64,000 nt of DNA from Druceiella hillmani (Eukaryota > Arthropoda > Insecta > Lepidoptera > Hepialidae): NCBI GenBank assembly GCA_039881145.1, contig JAYKKI010000095.1:4425501-4489500 (forward strand), written 5' to 3'. Position numbers and translations under genes: made by a program. The notes beneath the pieces were generated by a model. The model was not told the origin of the DNA and did not search any database. It was given only the letters and a program-made list of their open reading frames with translations. Below are positions 24,791-38,087 of the stretch, in pieces. Numbering within the stretch: the stretch's first letter is position 1; each line of letters begins with the position of its first letter.

Positions 24791-25345
24791 AAATATTTTT
24801 TTCTAGAATCAATATATTATTAATTGTGGAATATAATAATAAAAACATACATTTCTTAGCAAATAATTATAATCAAACACGACATTTCACGCTCGCATAA
24901 AATGCGCCATGCAAAGTACATGTCGGATGAATGTAATATTTCTTTATTATTTATATATAATTCCGAGATTATGTTACATACATGATCTCCGGATAAATGG
25001 AAGTATACATTTTGAGTAATAAATATTATTTATCCAGGTACTGGTAGCACCGTGGTAAAATATGAAATATTTTTTTCTAAAATCAATATATTATTAATTG
25101 TGGAATATAATAATAAAAACATATATTTCTTAGCAAATAATTATAAAGAAACACGAAATTTCACGCAAGCATAAAATGCGCCGTGAAAAGTACATGTCGG
25201 ATGAATGTAATATTTCTTTATTATTTATATATAATTCCGAGATTATGTTACATACATGATCTCCGGATAAATTGAAGTATACATTTTGAGAAATAAATAT
25301 TATTTTATCCTTATTCCGGTAGCACCTTGGTAAAATATGAAATAC
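24791..25345. repeat. tandem duplication, 274-bp unit, two copies
   Basis: The unit begins AAATATTTTTTTCTA(G/A)AATC at 24791 and 25065. It includes CATGTCGGATGAATGTAATA and CATGATCTCCGGATAAAT in both copies, with few differences, so the duplication is fairly young. Confidence 0.95.
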
Positions 25346-26326
25346 ATTTTTTTTATCCTTTCTCTTTAATTACGTCATTTTATTTTCACGAAAATTACAC
25401 AATTTTTTCAGAATTTTATACTTAATTTAGCAAAACAAGTTTTAAATAATTTCGATTCATATAAATGACAATACTTTTGGAAATTTATGTACCATTATTT
25501 TAAATGTTTTTTAAAACAGCTGTAGTCCAAGAAATATTGGTAAATATTTGAAAAAAAGGCGAAAAATTGATCTTTTAAAAATTTAAGGACTTTTTTGTAT
25601 TAATCTAAAATTTATGACACTTACGTTCGTATTATACACTAACAAACTGTTATAGGTGAAGATATTCTTGTTATTTTCTATTTAAATGGCGTATATCATG
25701 ATAATGAAAATAAAATTAACAATAAAATAAGCTAAAAAAATTATATTTAACTGTCTTTCAATCAAATAACTGTTTTTAGCGACAACGTGCTAATCCAGAT
25801 TAAACAAAATCGTACATGCATATGTACCTTTAAGATATTGGGTTGGAAATGAAGAATGAACTTTAATTAATCTTTGGTAATCTTTGGCATTTTTCTAGCA
25901 ACTTAATAATTCCATGTTTATAGTATTTTCTTTCAATATCAGTAAAAAACTTTACCAATCTGAAATCGCATATTTCAAATTATCACGGAAACTTAATTGG
26001 TGAAATCTTACCGTTCAAAGTGTTTTACAAACTTCGAGATCAATAATAATCTGAAGCAAAGTTAGGGTTACATGGGAGGTGTGACGTCACTTCCCAATTA
26101 AGCCCGAATAATTTTTCCCGAGTATTGGTAGTATGAATTGAGTAATTGGTAATATGTGTAATGCTTAGCATAGTCATAGTGGAATTAGATACCTTTTAAA
26201 AAAGTATCTTTGAATATTTGAAAAATATTCACGACAGCCAACCAACTTATGAAATGTAGTTAAGTCTGTAAAAAGTAAACTTAAATTCAAAATAAATGAC
26301 TCAAACCACTACAAAATTAACTTTGT
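25346..26326. other. featureless AT-rich intron
   Basis: No gene, repeat array or transposon end is visible. Confidence 0.6.
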
Positions 26327-26513
26327 CAATTAAATGAAACTACGTGATATAGTATTATTTCTATTTTATTTAAATACTTTACCACGACCTAAGTCATGGC
26401 ATCTTTGATAATTATCCACCTGAAGATTTTGTAATACAACGGAACCTAGGTCATGGTTTAGAATTTATATAAAGTAGAAATAATACTACAACACGTAGTT
26501 TCAATTAATTGTG
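26327..26513. mobile_element. foldback element F, copy 3
   Basis: Both hairpin arms are present (GAAACTACGTGATATAGTAT at the left, AGTAGAAATAATACTACAAC at the right), but the one-sided tail is not recognisable and the arms are more diverged. This is an older copy. Confidence 0.85.
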
Positions 26514-27199
26514 TTTAAAATGTATGTTTATATTTTAACCTGAAGAGGACTGTGTACCATACCTTACGCTAATATATGTACAGTCGATAGTACTTATGAT
26601 TTTGGACATTGTTTGGATTTGGATTTGTACTTCATGTGTAAATCTTCATGAGCTGTCGATTGGAATTATTAAAAAAAGCAATTACGTAGAAAAGACGGTG
26701 TGGAAATTACTGGACAACTGAGTTTGCCAGTTTACTTCTGATAAATTTTAGTGTATTATTATAATACGCTTTGCAAAATATAATTTATAAACGAGGGATG
26801 ACACCCTGTTAAAGGTTTTTGGAAAATTTTCAGATCTAACGGTCGGGATATTAAAACCTTAATCAGATACTATAGATATTTATGGATACGTGTGAACGCG
26901 AGATAAGGATTTATAATATATACAGAGTTTGATAGTTTGTTAAGTGATATTTTGCAAAATTTTAAATTTCAAAATTGTGGCCAATATTTTCACCTACCCT
27001 CTATTTTTTTAACCATGGGCATTACAAGATTGAAAAATGCCTGATATAGTATTTGATACCATTGTCTATTACCATTTAATTAGGATTTTCTCTTAAATCT
27101 ATATTGATTAACCTTATTTTAGGAGATGTAAGCAAAGCTACGGAACATTTCTTTACACATGTTTCAACAGACATTTGGCCTTTTTTACTATATATTTTC

Positions 27200-27310
27200 A
27201 GTCCATACAAATAAAAGTGAGTTTGTGTGTCTATCTGTTTGTTACGTTTCCAAGGCTAAAGTATCAAATCGATTTAATTAAATTTAGTGTATAAATGACG
27301 TGACGTCATA
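27200..27310. mobile_element. fragment of a lepidopteran repeat tail
   Basis: AAAAGTGAGTTTGTGTGTCT, ATCTGTTTGTTACG and CTAAAGTATCAAATCGATTT follow the usual order of repeat tails found throughout Lepidoptera (GTTTGTTACGC, then CTAAACTACTGAACCGATTT). Confidence 0.4.
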
Positions 27311-27605
27311 ATAAATTCGCTATGAAAAAAACTATGAAAAATCCAAAGTTTCCAGTAACGTGCAAACATTATCTGCCATTTTTTGTGTATTCGTAAGGTT
27401 CGGCGTCGTTATTATAGCTAGACTCAATGCAGTATAATAAAATAAACGTTAATATATTTACCTACTACTGCATTGCTTTAATTACGTTAAATAAAATACT
27501 TAAACACAATATTTTATGCTTTACGTAAAATAAATATAAATAATAAAATACAATATATAAAAAAAGTTTTTAAAGATTGCCACCATTTTACTTTATCTTC
27601 AGATA

Positions 27606-27879
27606 TTGAATATATTTGGCGTTAATTTTGTGAAAATGTATTATTTACAATTAAATGAAACTACGTGATGTAGTATTATTTCTACTTTATTTTAAATCTT
27701 TACCATGACCTAGGTTTAGTTGTATTACAACATCTTCAGGTCGGCAATTAGCAAAGATTTTCTATCTATTTTTGCTAATAGCCCACCTGAAGATGTTGTA
27801 ATACAACGAAACCTAGGACGTGGTAAAGAAATTAGAGAAAGTAGAAATAATACTACATCACGTAGTTTCATTTAATTTA
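27606..27879 (+). mobile_element. foldback element F, copy 4
   Basis: It starts with the tail TTGAATATATTTGGCGTTAA and ends TTTCATTTAATTTA. The flanks TCTTCAGATA (27596-27605) and TCTTCGGAAT (27880-27889) match at 7 of 10 positions and may be a decayed target duplication. Confidence 0.9.
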
Positions 27880-28340
27880 TCTTCGGAATTATTATTAAAT
27901 ATTCGCTACTTTATTTGACTCAGTATCACTTTGTAAGGGGAATTACCGTGTTACCATGGCACATGGTATAGTATAAAAAGTAATTGCGCTATAATGAAAT
28001 TAATTTTATCGTATTCGGTCAATGTATTGAAATAAAAAAGCCTGTCAAGTACGTGTAGAACTTGCACCACGAGACTTCCGTACACATTTAGGTACTTATA
28101 AACCTTTAATGGTGTATAGTATTTCAATTAAACTATTCAGAAATATTAAATTTTCACACCGTAAATCCTACCATATCTTTCAAGTGCTTAAAAATATGGT
28201 GAATATTTAAATATTATTATTTCTCGCCATGTAAATGTATAATTATATTGCCTAATATATCTTTTATAAATATAATAAATGTTAAAATAAAAAGTTATTT
28301 TTGCATTTGGTTTAAGTCACTTGTGATGTAATGATGTAAT

Positions 28341-28605
28341 ACTACGTGATGTAATATTATTTCTACTTTATTTAAATTCTTTACCACGACCTAAGTTTCG
28401 TTGCATGACATCATCAGGTGGGTAATTAGCAAAGATTCTTTGGACATTTAGCAAACATATCTTTGCAAAGTGCTCACCTGAAGATGTAATACAACGAAAC
28501 CTAGGTCGTGGTAACTAATTTAAATAAAGTAGAAATAATTCTGCATCACGTAGTTTCATTTAGTTGTAAATGAATTTCTACAAAATTAAGGCCAAATATA
28601 TTCAA
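28341..28605 (-). mobile_element. foldback element F, copy 5
   Basis: Both arms are present and the tail is on the right (AAATTAAGGCCAAATATATT then CAA). The left end is slightly truncated (starts at ACTACGTGATG). No target duplication can be recognised. Confidence 0.88.
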
Positions 28606-28776
28606 CAAGAATTCATCTACTTAATATGGGACAATTAATATGCGGTAAATTATAATAAATGAAAATATAATTTTTGACATTTATTTCACGGTCGTTTTAT
28701 TTCATGGTCACAATTTAAAAACTACTGGATGGTCATATTATAATAAAAAAAATCACCATAATCAACATAACGCGTT

Positions 28777-29165
28777 GACGAATTGACCCATCGGATTAGT
28801 AATTCGTATAAACACAACAAGTCGACGAATTGATCCTTCGAATTATATTTCGGGTAAAAATAACACATTGTCGAATTAACCTTTCGGATTAATATTTCGT
28901 GTAAACTTAGTAGATTGAGGAATTGATCCTTCGGATTAATATTTCGTGTAAACCTAATAGGTTGAGGAACTGATCCTTCGGATTAACATTTCGTTTAAAC
29001 TTAATAGGTTGAGGAATTGATCCTTCGGATTAGTATTTCGAGTGAACAAAAGACGTCGACGAATTAATCCTTCGAATCAGTATTTCGTGTAAAAACAATA
29101 CATTGACGAATTAACCTTTCGGATTGATCCTTCGATTGACGAATCGGTCCTACAGATTAGTATTT
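28777..29165. repeat. tandem array, 46-bp unit, about 8-9 copies
   Basis: The unit has GA(C/G)GAATTGATCCTTCGGAT, then TTAGTATTTCGTGTAAACA, then about 8 variable bases. Starts are at about 28777, 28823, 28870, 28916, 28962, 29009, 29055 and 29103, with a shortened end. Confidence 0.92.
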
Positions 29166-29169
29166 CGTA

Positions 29170-30730
29170 CAGAGGATTTCGGTGTGATTTATCGTCTTTA
29201 TACTTCATTTACATCAACGAATTGATTTAGCTGATTAATTTGAGTGTATTCTTTAAGTATGTTCCAAATTATTTTAAATTTATTTTATTTAAATTTTTCA
29301 AAATATTATCAGTTTTAAATTTCTGAAATTTATTTCCTTTTACAGTGTAATAAAATTGCCCTTTGTTGAAAGTTTCGTCATATTATATTCCTTCTTGCTA
29401 TATTTTCGTTTGAAAATATTTAATATTTACGAAAGCTTCCGGGGCAGAGATATAACAGGCCTGTGTTTAGTATGTAATTATGTTTCAAAACTACTTATAG
29501 TGACATAAGTTACGAAAGAATGGCGTAAAGCAATATCCCCAATGTTGCATCAACTTTATTCTAATTTCCGGATCATAGTTCTTAACCTAGTTAGAAATTA
29601 ACCAGAAATAAAAATGTCTTTGTTCATTTTTGATGTTTTTAAATTTGAGCAAAATTGGCATATAATTATGCTCTCAATGAAAAGTATGACTAGTACAGCG
29701 TATAACTGGAATATTATTTCGTTTTCTTTATTTTTCAGCAATGTTATATTTTTAATGTTAATTTGAATTTTTATTTAGTTTCAACCCGAAATTCTCGCAA
29801 CTGATTACTCAGACCAACTTGCAGCTTTTTAATTCTATATCAATATCCGAATCCTTTTCCTAAAGTGACAAACTTTAATGACAATTTTTTCGGCATGAGA
29901 TATAAACATTATATTATTGCCTATTCATATTAATTTACCTTCATATCATTTCCCATCGAGGTAGGGCAGTAGTAATGGAACTTCCAACAATCCAACTTTC
30001 CTGGGAAAAACCTTTTTATAATTGCAATCGTATCAATTTAAAATATTGCAAGTGAAAATCATACAAATCAGTGCATAAGTTTTAAATCAATTGTTTCCTG
30101 GCTTTATACATTTCTCAACTTGGCTTCGTCATATTGACTGTACTTTACGGATGTATGTACAAATATAAAAAATAAAACATTAGTTACAAACGGTTGATTC
30201 GATAAACTCCATTCTCATTGCTATTAAGCACCGTGTAGACATTTAGAAGTATCACCGTTCTCGGAAGATAATGAAATGTAAATATAAAATTTCATAATAG
30301 TGCAATTTATGTTTATTAATGTTGTAATGGTACTTATTACATTTAATTACATAGTAAATGGTGAGTGAGCACAAAATACATATTTATCACATAACGTCTT
30401 CAGTTATCTTAAAAGTGTATCCGCAAATTTAATTGCCCTACAGTGCATATATGCGTGGAAATAAAATCCCTTAATGCACAAGTATAAATTTATAATATAT
30501 ATAAAGTGTAGTTTAAAAAAAGGTAGGTAATAAAAAATAAAAAATAATTAACTCAAAATAAGTATCTATTTATGTGCAATAAATAACTAAATTACTTATT
30601 TTTGCACAAATGTAAATTTGTATATTATAAATACACCTTTATAAATCGATTTAGTATTGTAAGTACATTAGAAGTTAAAGTTTTAAATTTACATTTCAAA
30701 TTAAATTAAATTATAAATTTCTTTACGCTA
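29170..30730. other. AT-rich intron without features
   Basis: No gene, array or transposon end is seen. Confidence 0.55.
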
Positions 30731-30734
30731 GTGG

Positions 30735-30965
30735 ATAGTGCTGGCACCGATTTCAAAAATAAGTAACTTAGTTATTTATTGCAAATAAGTAGATACCTAT
30801 TTCGAGTTAATTGTTTTTTCCTTTTTAGCACCTACCTTTTTTGAAGTCGGTTTTTTAAAAGATATTTTATTTTAGAATTTTAATGATTAATATATTAACA
30901 TCATCACAATTATTTTCTTTCTTAGAATATTGGATAAATATTAAAATTCCCGGACAAAAGCTAGT
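30735..30965 (+). mobile_element. repeat fragments with a Helitron-like 3' end
   Basis: GTGCTGGCACCGATTT and CCTTTTTTGAAGTCGG (about 30748-30852) are fragments of common lepidopteran repeats. TTCCCGGACAAAAGCTAG at 30947-30964 followed by T matches the CTAG/T terminus of Helitron-like elements, though the preceding hairpin is eroded. Confidence 0.4.
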
Positions 30966-31009
30966 ATATAGATAATTTCCTTTTTGTCTAAAGTTAATTA
31001 TCAACAACA

Positions 31010-31440
31010 CAAATAAATGAAGCAATAGTAGTATCCGCCATTGGTTAGCTATTAGCCGTTGAGGAGTTCGGTTCCCATCTTATTCATCCAATATCCGTTA
31101 AGGAGTTCCATTGTTCATATCCAGAATATATAATCAGACCCTGACCTGGTTTGCTTATCTGGCTAGTTTATCATCAGACCTGATTGCAAAATAACAACTA
31201 CACGTAACAAATATTTTGAATCATAATTGATTTACTGCTATACGTTAAAGAGTTCCATCGTTCATTTCCGGGCCTCATCATCAGACCTCATCATATTTTT
31301 ATGGGATTATACGTATAGCACCCTCTTTCAAGTAAAAAAGTATCATCAAAATCGGTCAACTCGATAAAGAATTATCGCTGAACATAGATAAAGAAATTCC
31401 GACAAATTGAGAACCTCCTCCTTTTTTGAAGTCAATTAAA
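31010..31440 (+). mobile_element. 3' part of a lepidopteran non-LTR-type repeat
   Basis: The successive motifs GCCGTTGAGGAGTTCG, GTTAAGGAGTTCCATTGTTC, GTTAAAGAGTTCCATCGTTC, CATCAAAATCGGTCAACTCG, and a final AATTGAGAACCTCCTCCTTT plus TTTTGAAGTC match a 3' end repeated widely in moths and butterflies. No coding frame remains. Confidence 0.65.
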
Positions 31441-31899
31441 AAAATAAGTTTTGCTTTTCGCGTCTCTATTTAAAAATTCTCTGATTCTTGACTTCTATAA
31501 TTTTTTTTAAGCTTTTATTTGGGCTAGTTTATAAAACTTAATAATAAGATTATTATTACCAAATACAATTATTTAATTCTACAAAACACTAGTATTAAAT
31601 TTTATTCAATAAGGGCTATGTAAAACTTAAATATATTCTAAATAACGCATTACGAAATGAGGAAAAATAGAAATTTATAAATTGATAAATTAATCTTTTA
31701 TTATTAACGTTCAGTTGAAGGTTCATTTTCGTAATCGGACTATACTGTACGTGATGATAATTTTTTGACAATGTCCACTCATCATACTACAAATATTTGT
31801 ATATAATTTTAAATATCGATGACGTAATTAACATTAAACAATTGCTACGTTGTTTGATTTAAAAATCTCTACTAATATTTAAAAAGAAGTAGTTTGTTT

Positions 31900-32350
31900 G
31901 CTTACGCTAGTCTCTTTAACCACACCTCAATATCTTTTTGTGTTAAAAAGTCCATACATTGAGCACACCCCCGACATTCGATACTAGCGAACAGATTTAA
32001 TCGCCTATGCCATTACGTGAGTACTAGACTACTCGAGCCGTTTGTATTTGTGCATAAGTTATTGTAGGGCTATCAGCAGCGTGCAGGTAAGAATATTTAC
32101 TATTACTACGTATCGGTCTCGATCGTTACAGATAACCGCGTCGATCGAGCGGGACGACGTTACGCGTCAGCAACATGGCTTTTTCTCTTTCTAACCAATA
32201 GTCTCGATCTGTCTCGAACTGATGACTGTCATTGGGAAAGAGCTTATATATACTTCAGTGTTAAATACACGTACTTATTTGGTTATACAATAAGTCGGAT
32301 TCTAAAACTATCAAATCGGATTTTGCACTACACACTCTAACGGTTGGCCA
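31900..32350 (+). promoter_or_regulatory. candidate promoter or enhancer island inside the dsx intron
   Basis: Less AT-rich, with GCTATCAGCAGCGTGCAG/GTAAGAA at 32090 (a strong donor-like site), ATCGAGCGGGACGACGTTAC, and a TATA-like CTTATATATACTTCAGTG at 32244-32261. No frame. It could be an internal promoter with a non-coding exon, a solo LTR, or an enhancer. Confidence 0.25.
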
Positions 32351-33009
32351 GACTTCGAAATAGCAAAATATTGTAATAGCTGATTCCCTATACATGAAAC
32401 GTTTTTATTTCTCATGGACCCCATCAAGTGAGGTATCACTGAAGTGCTACTTTAAAATAAAATCGAAAATTTGTTTTTATACTTTTTTATGCGGCATCTT
32501 CTTTGCAAAATACAAGTCACAATGTGTACTAAATCTAACTATAACCGAGTCTGTCAAAAAAGCTGAGAAAAAATTATGATAACGACATTTAATAGGAAAT
32601 TCTTTTTTATGCCGGCGAAAAATATATTAAGCAGTATATTTAAATACATTTAAAAATTTACATTCAACAATTAAAAAAAGTAATTCGAATTCTATTCGCA
32701 CGTATCTTGCTTTTAATCTATTATTTTATATGTGCCAATATATTTTATTACGGCTGTGTCCAAAGCATTACGCACTTAAAGAGTAGGGAATATTTTCTAA
32801 GATTATTTTCTATTGAGCGTTCAAAACGGAAAAATTATGCAATATTATTGAAAGCTAATTAAAAATGTGATAATTACAATTTATTCACTATAGAGCATAA
32901 TCGCTATATAAATTGACGGAGAATTAATTATAAATATATCATTTTACGCCTTTGTTTGGAAAATTTATTGCAGGTACATCTGTAACTGTTTAATATTCCA
33001 TTGTTCATT

Positions 33010-33016
<7 letters not shown>

Positions 33017-33070
<54 letters not shown>

Positions 33071-33072
33071 AG
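33017..33072. repeat. (TA)n microsatellite
   Basis: About 28 TA repeats with one GTA interruption. Confidence 0.95.
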
Positions 33073-34097
33073 TGGTTTTTCATTCAGCCATATATATTTA
33101 ATGATGTATTCTCACCAAGAATTCGCTAAGCCAACATATGTTGCCGCATCGATACCTTCGCCTAAAGTTATTTTATTTCTTAATTACAGGCAAATAGTAA
33201 ACTAATGCTTATGCCTATGTCGTAAGAGTCAATAATACGATACGAGTTCTCCACGAAAGCGAAAAGCGTGTTTCGATTTGTTTATTCGAATGTAGATTTG
33301 AACTGTGAATGCGTAATTTTAACTATTTTTGTTTCATTCAAAATGGTCAAAATGATTTAAAATGGTTCAAAATAGTAAAAGGTCAGTAACATGAATATTG
33401 CACATGGTGTTTACGTTATATTTATTTTAAAATGTTTTTTACTTTGTTTGAAAAAAAATATTCTTGGCTTAATTGTTTATTTCACTATTTTAAAGTATTT
33501 ATTGCAACCAGTACTGATCGGGTTTTCGTTTAATGTCGAACGCTCAAATCCACATTTTATGTGGCACACACAGTACAAATGCAAAAGAAAATTAAATATT
33601 GTTAGATGGGAAAAAACATGGAAAATAGGCCTGTGTAGTCGTAGCAAAAGTCTTATAATGTTCGCCAATTCTCATAAAATCATCAAATTATAAACCCTTG
33701 TTGTTCTACCAAGTTCGGAATCTTTAAATACTCGTTTTGTAAAAATGTATTTAGCATTTGTGATATTGTTGCATCAGATGTGTGATATCTATATGTATAA
33801 ACAAATATATACAAAACAAGCATTTACATACATTTATACACCAAGGTCCTCCGCGTAAATATATACACATGTATTCCTCGATATGACCTCAATCTACGCT
33901 AACAAAGATGAACAGTCCTTATTTCGACCACATGACTCAAACCCACGACTGTTATTGGGGTAAAAGAATAAACTTTCTCCTTTAAAATTTTAGGAAACCC
34001 GACTTTACTAGCATAAACAATAAAATAAAAACATCAAAATCGATTAAATATTTATTTGTATGTTTATTTAATATAGCTAATTATTACTTTATTTATG

Positions 34098-34099
<2 letters not shown>

Positions 34100-34190
<91 letters not shown>
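34100..34190. repeat. (TA)n microsatellite
   Basis: About 45 TA repeats with one ACATA interruption. Confidence 0.95.
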
Positions 34191-34192
<2 letters not shown>

Positions 34193-34589
34193 TGACTATT
34201 AGACCACTTTATTTTTAATAAAATTACTCTTTAATTAGTAAGTTTTGAAATATTGATTTGGTTTACAATATTGTACTGCTTAGAGCCTATCGACATCGAG
34301 GACATATAAATAAGACACTACATTGTTGTTTGTTTGTTTAGCGAACAATTATATCACATATATAATATCACTTGAGGTAAAATAAGTTTTTATTGCTATT
34401 TTATTAGTCTAGGAAAACAGAACTGCTGTCTATTTTGTTTATAATTATTGTTGCGATGTGGAAAGTTGGTATATAAACAAATACCAGTTCACTGACTGTC
34501 GCATTAAAGGTAAACATTGACCACTGTTTCTAACAACTCACTTAAGCCAATTTGAGTACAAAATGCTAGTCATATTAATATTACAAATT

Positions 34590-34860
34590 TGAAAGTGAGT
34601 TTATTTGTTCTGCTTTCATGCCTCAACTATTCAACCGATCTCCATAAAATTTTGCATACCTATAACGTGTATAATATATATATATAGGTATAAAATAACA
34701 AACTTATTCCAAAATTAATTTTCTTCAGAAATAAACATATTATCGTTAGAGTGAATAGCGTATAAGTAAACAAGTGTGTGAACATAAAGAAATTGGAGCA
34801 ACTTGTTAGGCTATCTACTGCAGGGCGCAGGTTTTCTTCTGTTTCCTCCACTTTTTTTCG
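34590..34860. mobile_element. fragment of a lepidopteran repeat
   Basis: GAAAGTGAGTTTATTTGTTC, CAACTATTCAACCGATCTCC and ATAAAATTTTGCATACC follow the order of widespread moth and butterfly repeats, with CTACTGCAGGGCGCAGGTTT further on. Confidence 0.45.
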
Positions 34861-35904
34861 ATTTTGTGCAATTTAAACTACTTAACTATTTCGAATAAAA
34901 CCTTTTTTTCAATTTTCCCACTTTTCCATGCCAGTAAAGCCGCTAGTAATATGAATAGAAAATATACGTACCACTAATAAAATAATTACTCACAAGGTTG
35001 TATGATGATTTGTCAAGTTAGTTATAAAATATAAATAAAAAATACCATTAAATAAAATATTACCTAAGTCATAAATGAATTGTCGTTTAGGATCACTTTT
35101 GATTTATAGTTTAAATTTATGAATATCGTAATAAAAATAATCAAAATTATAACTTTTTAATTAATTTATATCCTATTATATACCTTTTCAAGATGAATTT
35201 TCATTTAAATTCTTTAATTTTATACTTAATAGGTTTTTTATTCTTTAATATTTTCAATAACAATATTTTTTCAATTTTGAACAGAATTAGGAACAAAATA
35301 TTCATGTGTTTAATTTCACAACCCAAAGCCGTAAGATGCCTTGTCACGACAGTGGCGTTATAATTAAAACATTCTTTGATAAGATGCCAAACATGAGATT
35401 CTCAAACTGTCAGCGACTGTAATCACATTTTTCTATGTCTTGATATGTTTTAAGTTATACTATTGTATAAATCTGTCTGTAGAGATGGCTTTGAACAATA
35501 TAATTTTTTCGCAAAATTTTGTATTCGTGGCACAAATAGAATTAAGTAGTAGCCAAAGCAATTTTTTATAATTATTGTCTGTTTACTTGTTTTTAAATTT
35601 ATTTGTTTGTTGAATATATAAAGGCGCATAAAAACTACTGAATTGATTTAAATTAAACTTTCATTGAAATAAAACTTGTAGTTCAGACCTAGATTTAAAA
35701 TTAGTATTGAACTTTTGACACGAAGTGTGCCGATTTGAGAACTGATAAATCAAAATTTTCGATACCGTCACAGTGTAACACACAACCCTGACTTTTGTAG
35801 GTGAGTTCTCAGCAGGCCGAAATAGCTGACTTTTGCCAAACAAGGCCATAGAGGTAAAAATCGAAGGAGTAAGTATACGTTCATACGTCGCGTGTAGAGA
35901 GTTT

Positions 35905-36295
35905 GTCAATTTTTGGCATAATTTTTGTTAGCGAACCACGTCACCTCTAGTTACATTTTAACGTCAGTCGAGCTGAGACAAAACAACTACCACTTTGTGA
36001 AATATATTTATTTTTGTTGGAAAATGGTTATGTGTGACGTAATAAAGTGCAAAATCTATAGGGGAAAGACATTTAAACCTAAAACTGATGTCACTTATCA
36101 TTTTTTGACATAATTTTTGGAAGCGAACCACGTCACCTCTAGTTACATTTTAACATCAGTCGAGCTGAGACTAGTTGCGTCTACTTTGTGAAATATATTT
36201 ATTTTTGTTGGAAAATAGTTATGTGTACGTTATAAAGTACAAAATTTATAGCGGAAAGACATGTAAACCTAAAAACGATTTCACTGATAATAAGT
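35905..36295 (+). repeat. tandem duplication (about 195 bp) carrying a THAP-like N-terminal fragment
   Basis: AGCGAACCACGTCACCTCTA and GTTACATTTTAAC(G/A)TCAGTC are repeated at 35931 and 36122. Each copy contains a short frame: MVMCDVIKCKIYRGKTFKPK followed by TDVTYHFL in the first, degraded in the second. The C-x4-C spacing after the initial methionine and the (T/S)(Y/F)H.(F/L) end resemble the start of a THAP zinc finger, as found in P-element-like transposases and THAP proteins. Only this start is present, so it would be a first-exon fragment. Confidence 0.4.
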
Positions 36296-36628
36296 ATGCC
36301 CGCTTTTATTTATTTTTTCAATATGTATTATTGGCATATAACGCACTTCGAGTTTGAAATTAATGAAATGCTAAGTGACGTATGCTATATCGATAATTTT
36401 AACCTAAAAAATGTGATATTGTTTAATATTCTACACTGCATATTTTTGTAGTATAAATTGTATTTTAAAATAATTTCCAAATAATAATTTTATGGGTACA
36501 TACAATCAAATGACAACTGCACACATTCTCGATGTAATTTAATGGATGTATAAAATATTTTTTGTCAATGGTATTAACTGGATGATGCTGAAAACTACTC
36601 ACTTCAGTTCCAATATATACATTTATAC

Positions 36629-36631
<3 letters not shown>

Positions 36632-36682
<51 letters not shown>
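36632..36682. repeat. (TA)n microsatellite
   Basis: TA dinucleotides with a GTA interruption. Confidence 0.93.
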
Positions 36683-36684
<2 letters not shown>

Positions 36685-36699
36685 TGTTCACATTTACAT

Positions 36700-38087
36700 T
36701 GGCTCAGTGTATAGAAGATGACGAACTTTAAGGGGCGAATAGGACAATGGGAGATATCTAAAGGTTTTCATACGCCTAAATTTATTTTTTTTTTCAAAGC
36801 GTAATTTAAATAAACTCACTGTATCTAATAAAGTACTTATAAAATGCCCATTTTCCAAAAATATCTGAAATAAACTTCAGTTTTTTAAGAAGTCCAAAAT
36901 TGCATAATTTTCACTATTTTTCTTTTAAATTAATTAAACCGGAAAATTACAGTATTTCTTTCGCCAATTAGGATGGATGAATGGATATTTTTTCGGTGTA
37001 ATCATATTCTAACATGATGAATCAATATTCAAATTATGTATAAATCAATATTTAAAAAGTTTTCACTAGTAAGTTACATCATTAAATGAAACTAGATAAA
37101 AATATTCCGCTGGCAAGTTATATCATCAAATGAAACTGAATGTACGTAGCCATAAAAAAATAATTTTTATGTAAAATTTTTGACACAAAAAATACTTTCA
37201 ATAAACAAGAAAAAATACTTAAAAAAACTTCATATCTCATTTCTACTTGAGCATCTCGAAATCGGAAAGAACGCTATCACTTTTGTTCTCCAGATCTTGT
37301 AGAGAAGAAAAATTTATAAGAAATATTCAATTTTTTTACGATTTTCCGTGATAATGTATTCACAGAAATATGGAATTAAAACAAAAAAAACTGACGATAG
37401 TACAAGTAGCATAAATATTGTAAATATTATATTGGCATCTCTCTTACTCAATTGGATGCGAGATTGTTTAAATGCTTATACCAAGTTCTTTTTACAAATT
37501 TGTATTTCTCTCTCCCTTTTATATGTTTTTCCTGTAAATTGTTTGACATTCTATCCATGGATTTTTACCTCCGCGAACAAGGTCGACGATAGTTAATTTT
37601 CCAACGACTCAACGCATACGTCAAGAGGGAGGAAGTCTCTTCTCTCAGTCAGCATGTATTTAATTGTACGGTCTCTACTTTTTTTCCCATTAGAGAGTTT
37701 TCGGGCGAAAACGCTCCGATTTTTTCTTCAACCGATTTTTGTAGGATTCGTCTTTTGAAATATTAAATTTCATATGGCCGATTTTCTCCGATTCTTGTTG
37801 GAGCGAATATTGTTATTAGTCTATGTTGTGCATAAAATACAAACTAACTTATAAGTTATTTTTATACCGCCTAAGTGTATTGTCATAATATAATTTAAGA
37901 CTCACAGAATGAACAACTAGATAATAAAATTTAAAGAAATTGTGTACAAGGATGCTTTCTATGGTCCATACAGATTTTTTTTCTTTCCTTAATAAACAAA
38001 CTTAACGAAATGTCTTTTGTTTCAAATTATTACTGAAGAAAAATTCAGTTGCATTATATGTAAATGTAATTTAAGATTCACAGAATG
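36700..38087. other. AT-rich intron, no gene
   Basis: No coding signature. CACTAGTAAGTTACATCATTAAATGAAACT and a relative (GGCAAGTTATATCATCAAAT) form a small duplication at about 37065-37135. Confidence 0.5.

Noticed and set aside
28777..29165. CRISPR-like array
   Set aside because: The 46-bp units are contiguous imperfect tandem repeats without unique spacers, in an insect genome.
32394..32579. 61-codon + strand frame after a promoter-like region
   Set aside because: Low-complexity composition from AT-rich DNA and no similarity I can recognise.
33391..33693. 100-codon + strand frame
   Set aside because: AT-driven composition (K, I, L, F rich), no recognisable domain, an overlapping frame on the other strand, and no promoter or splice evidence.
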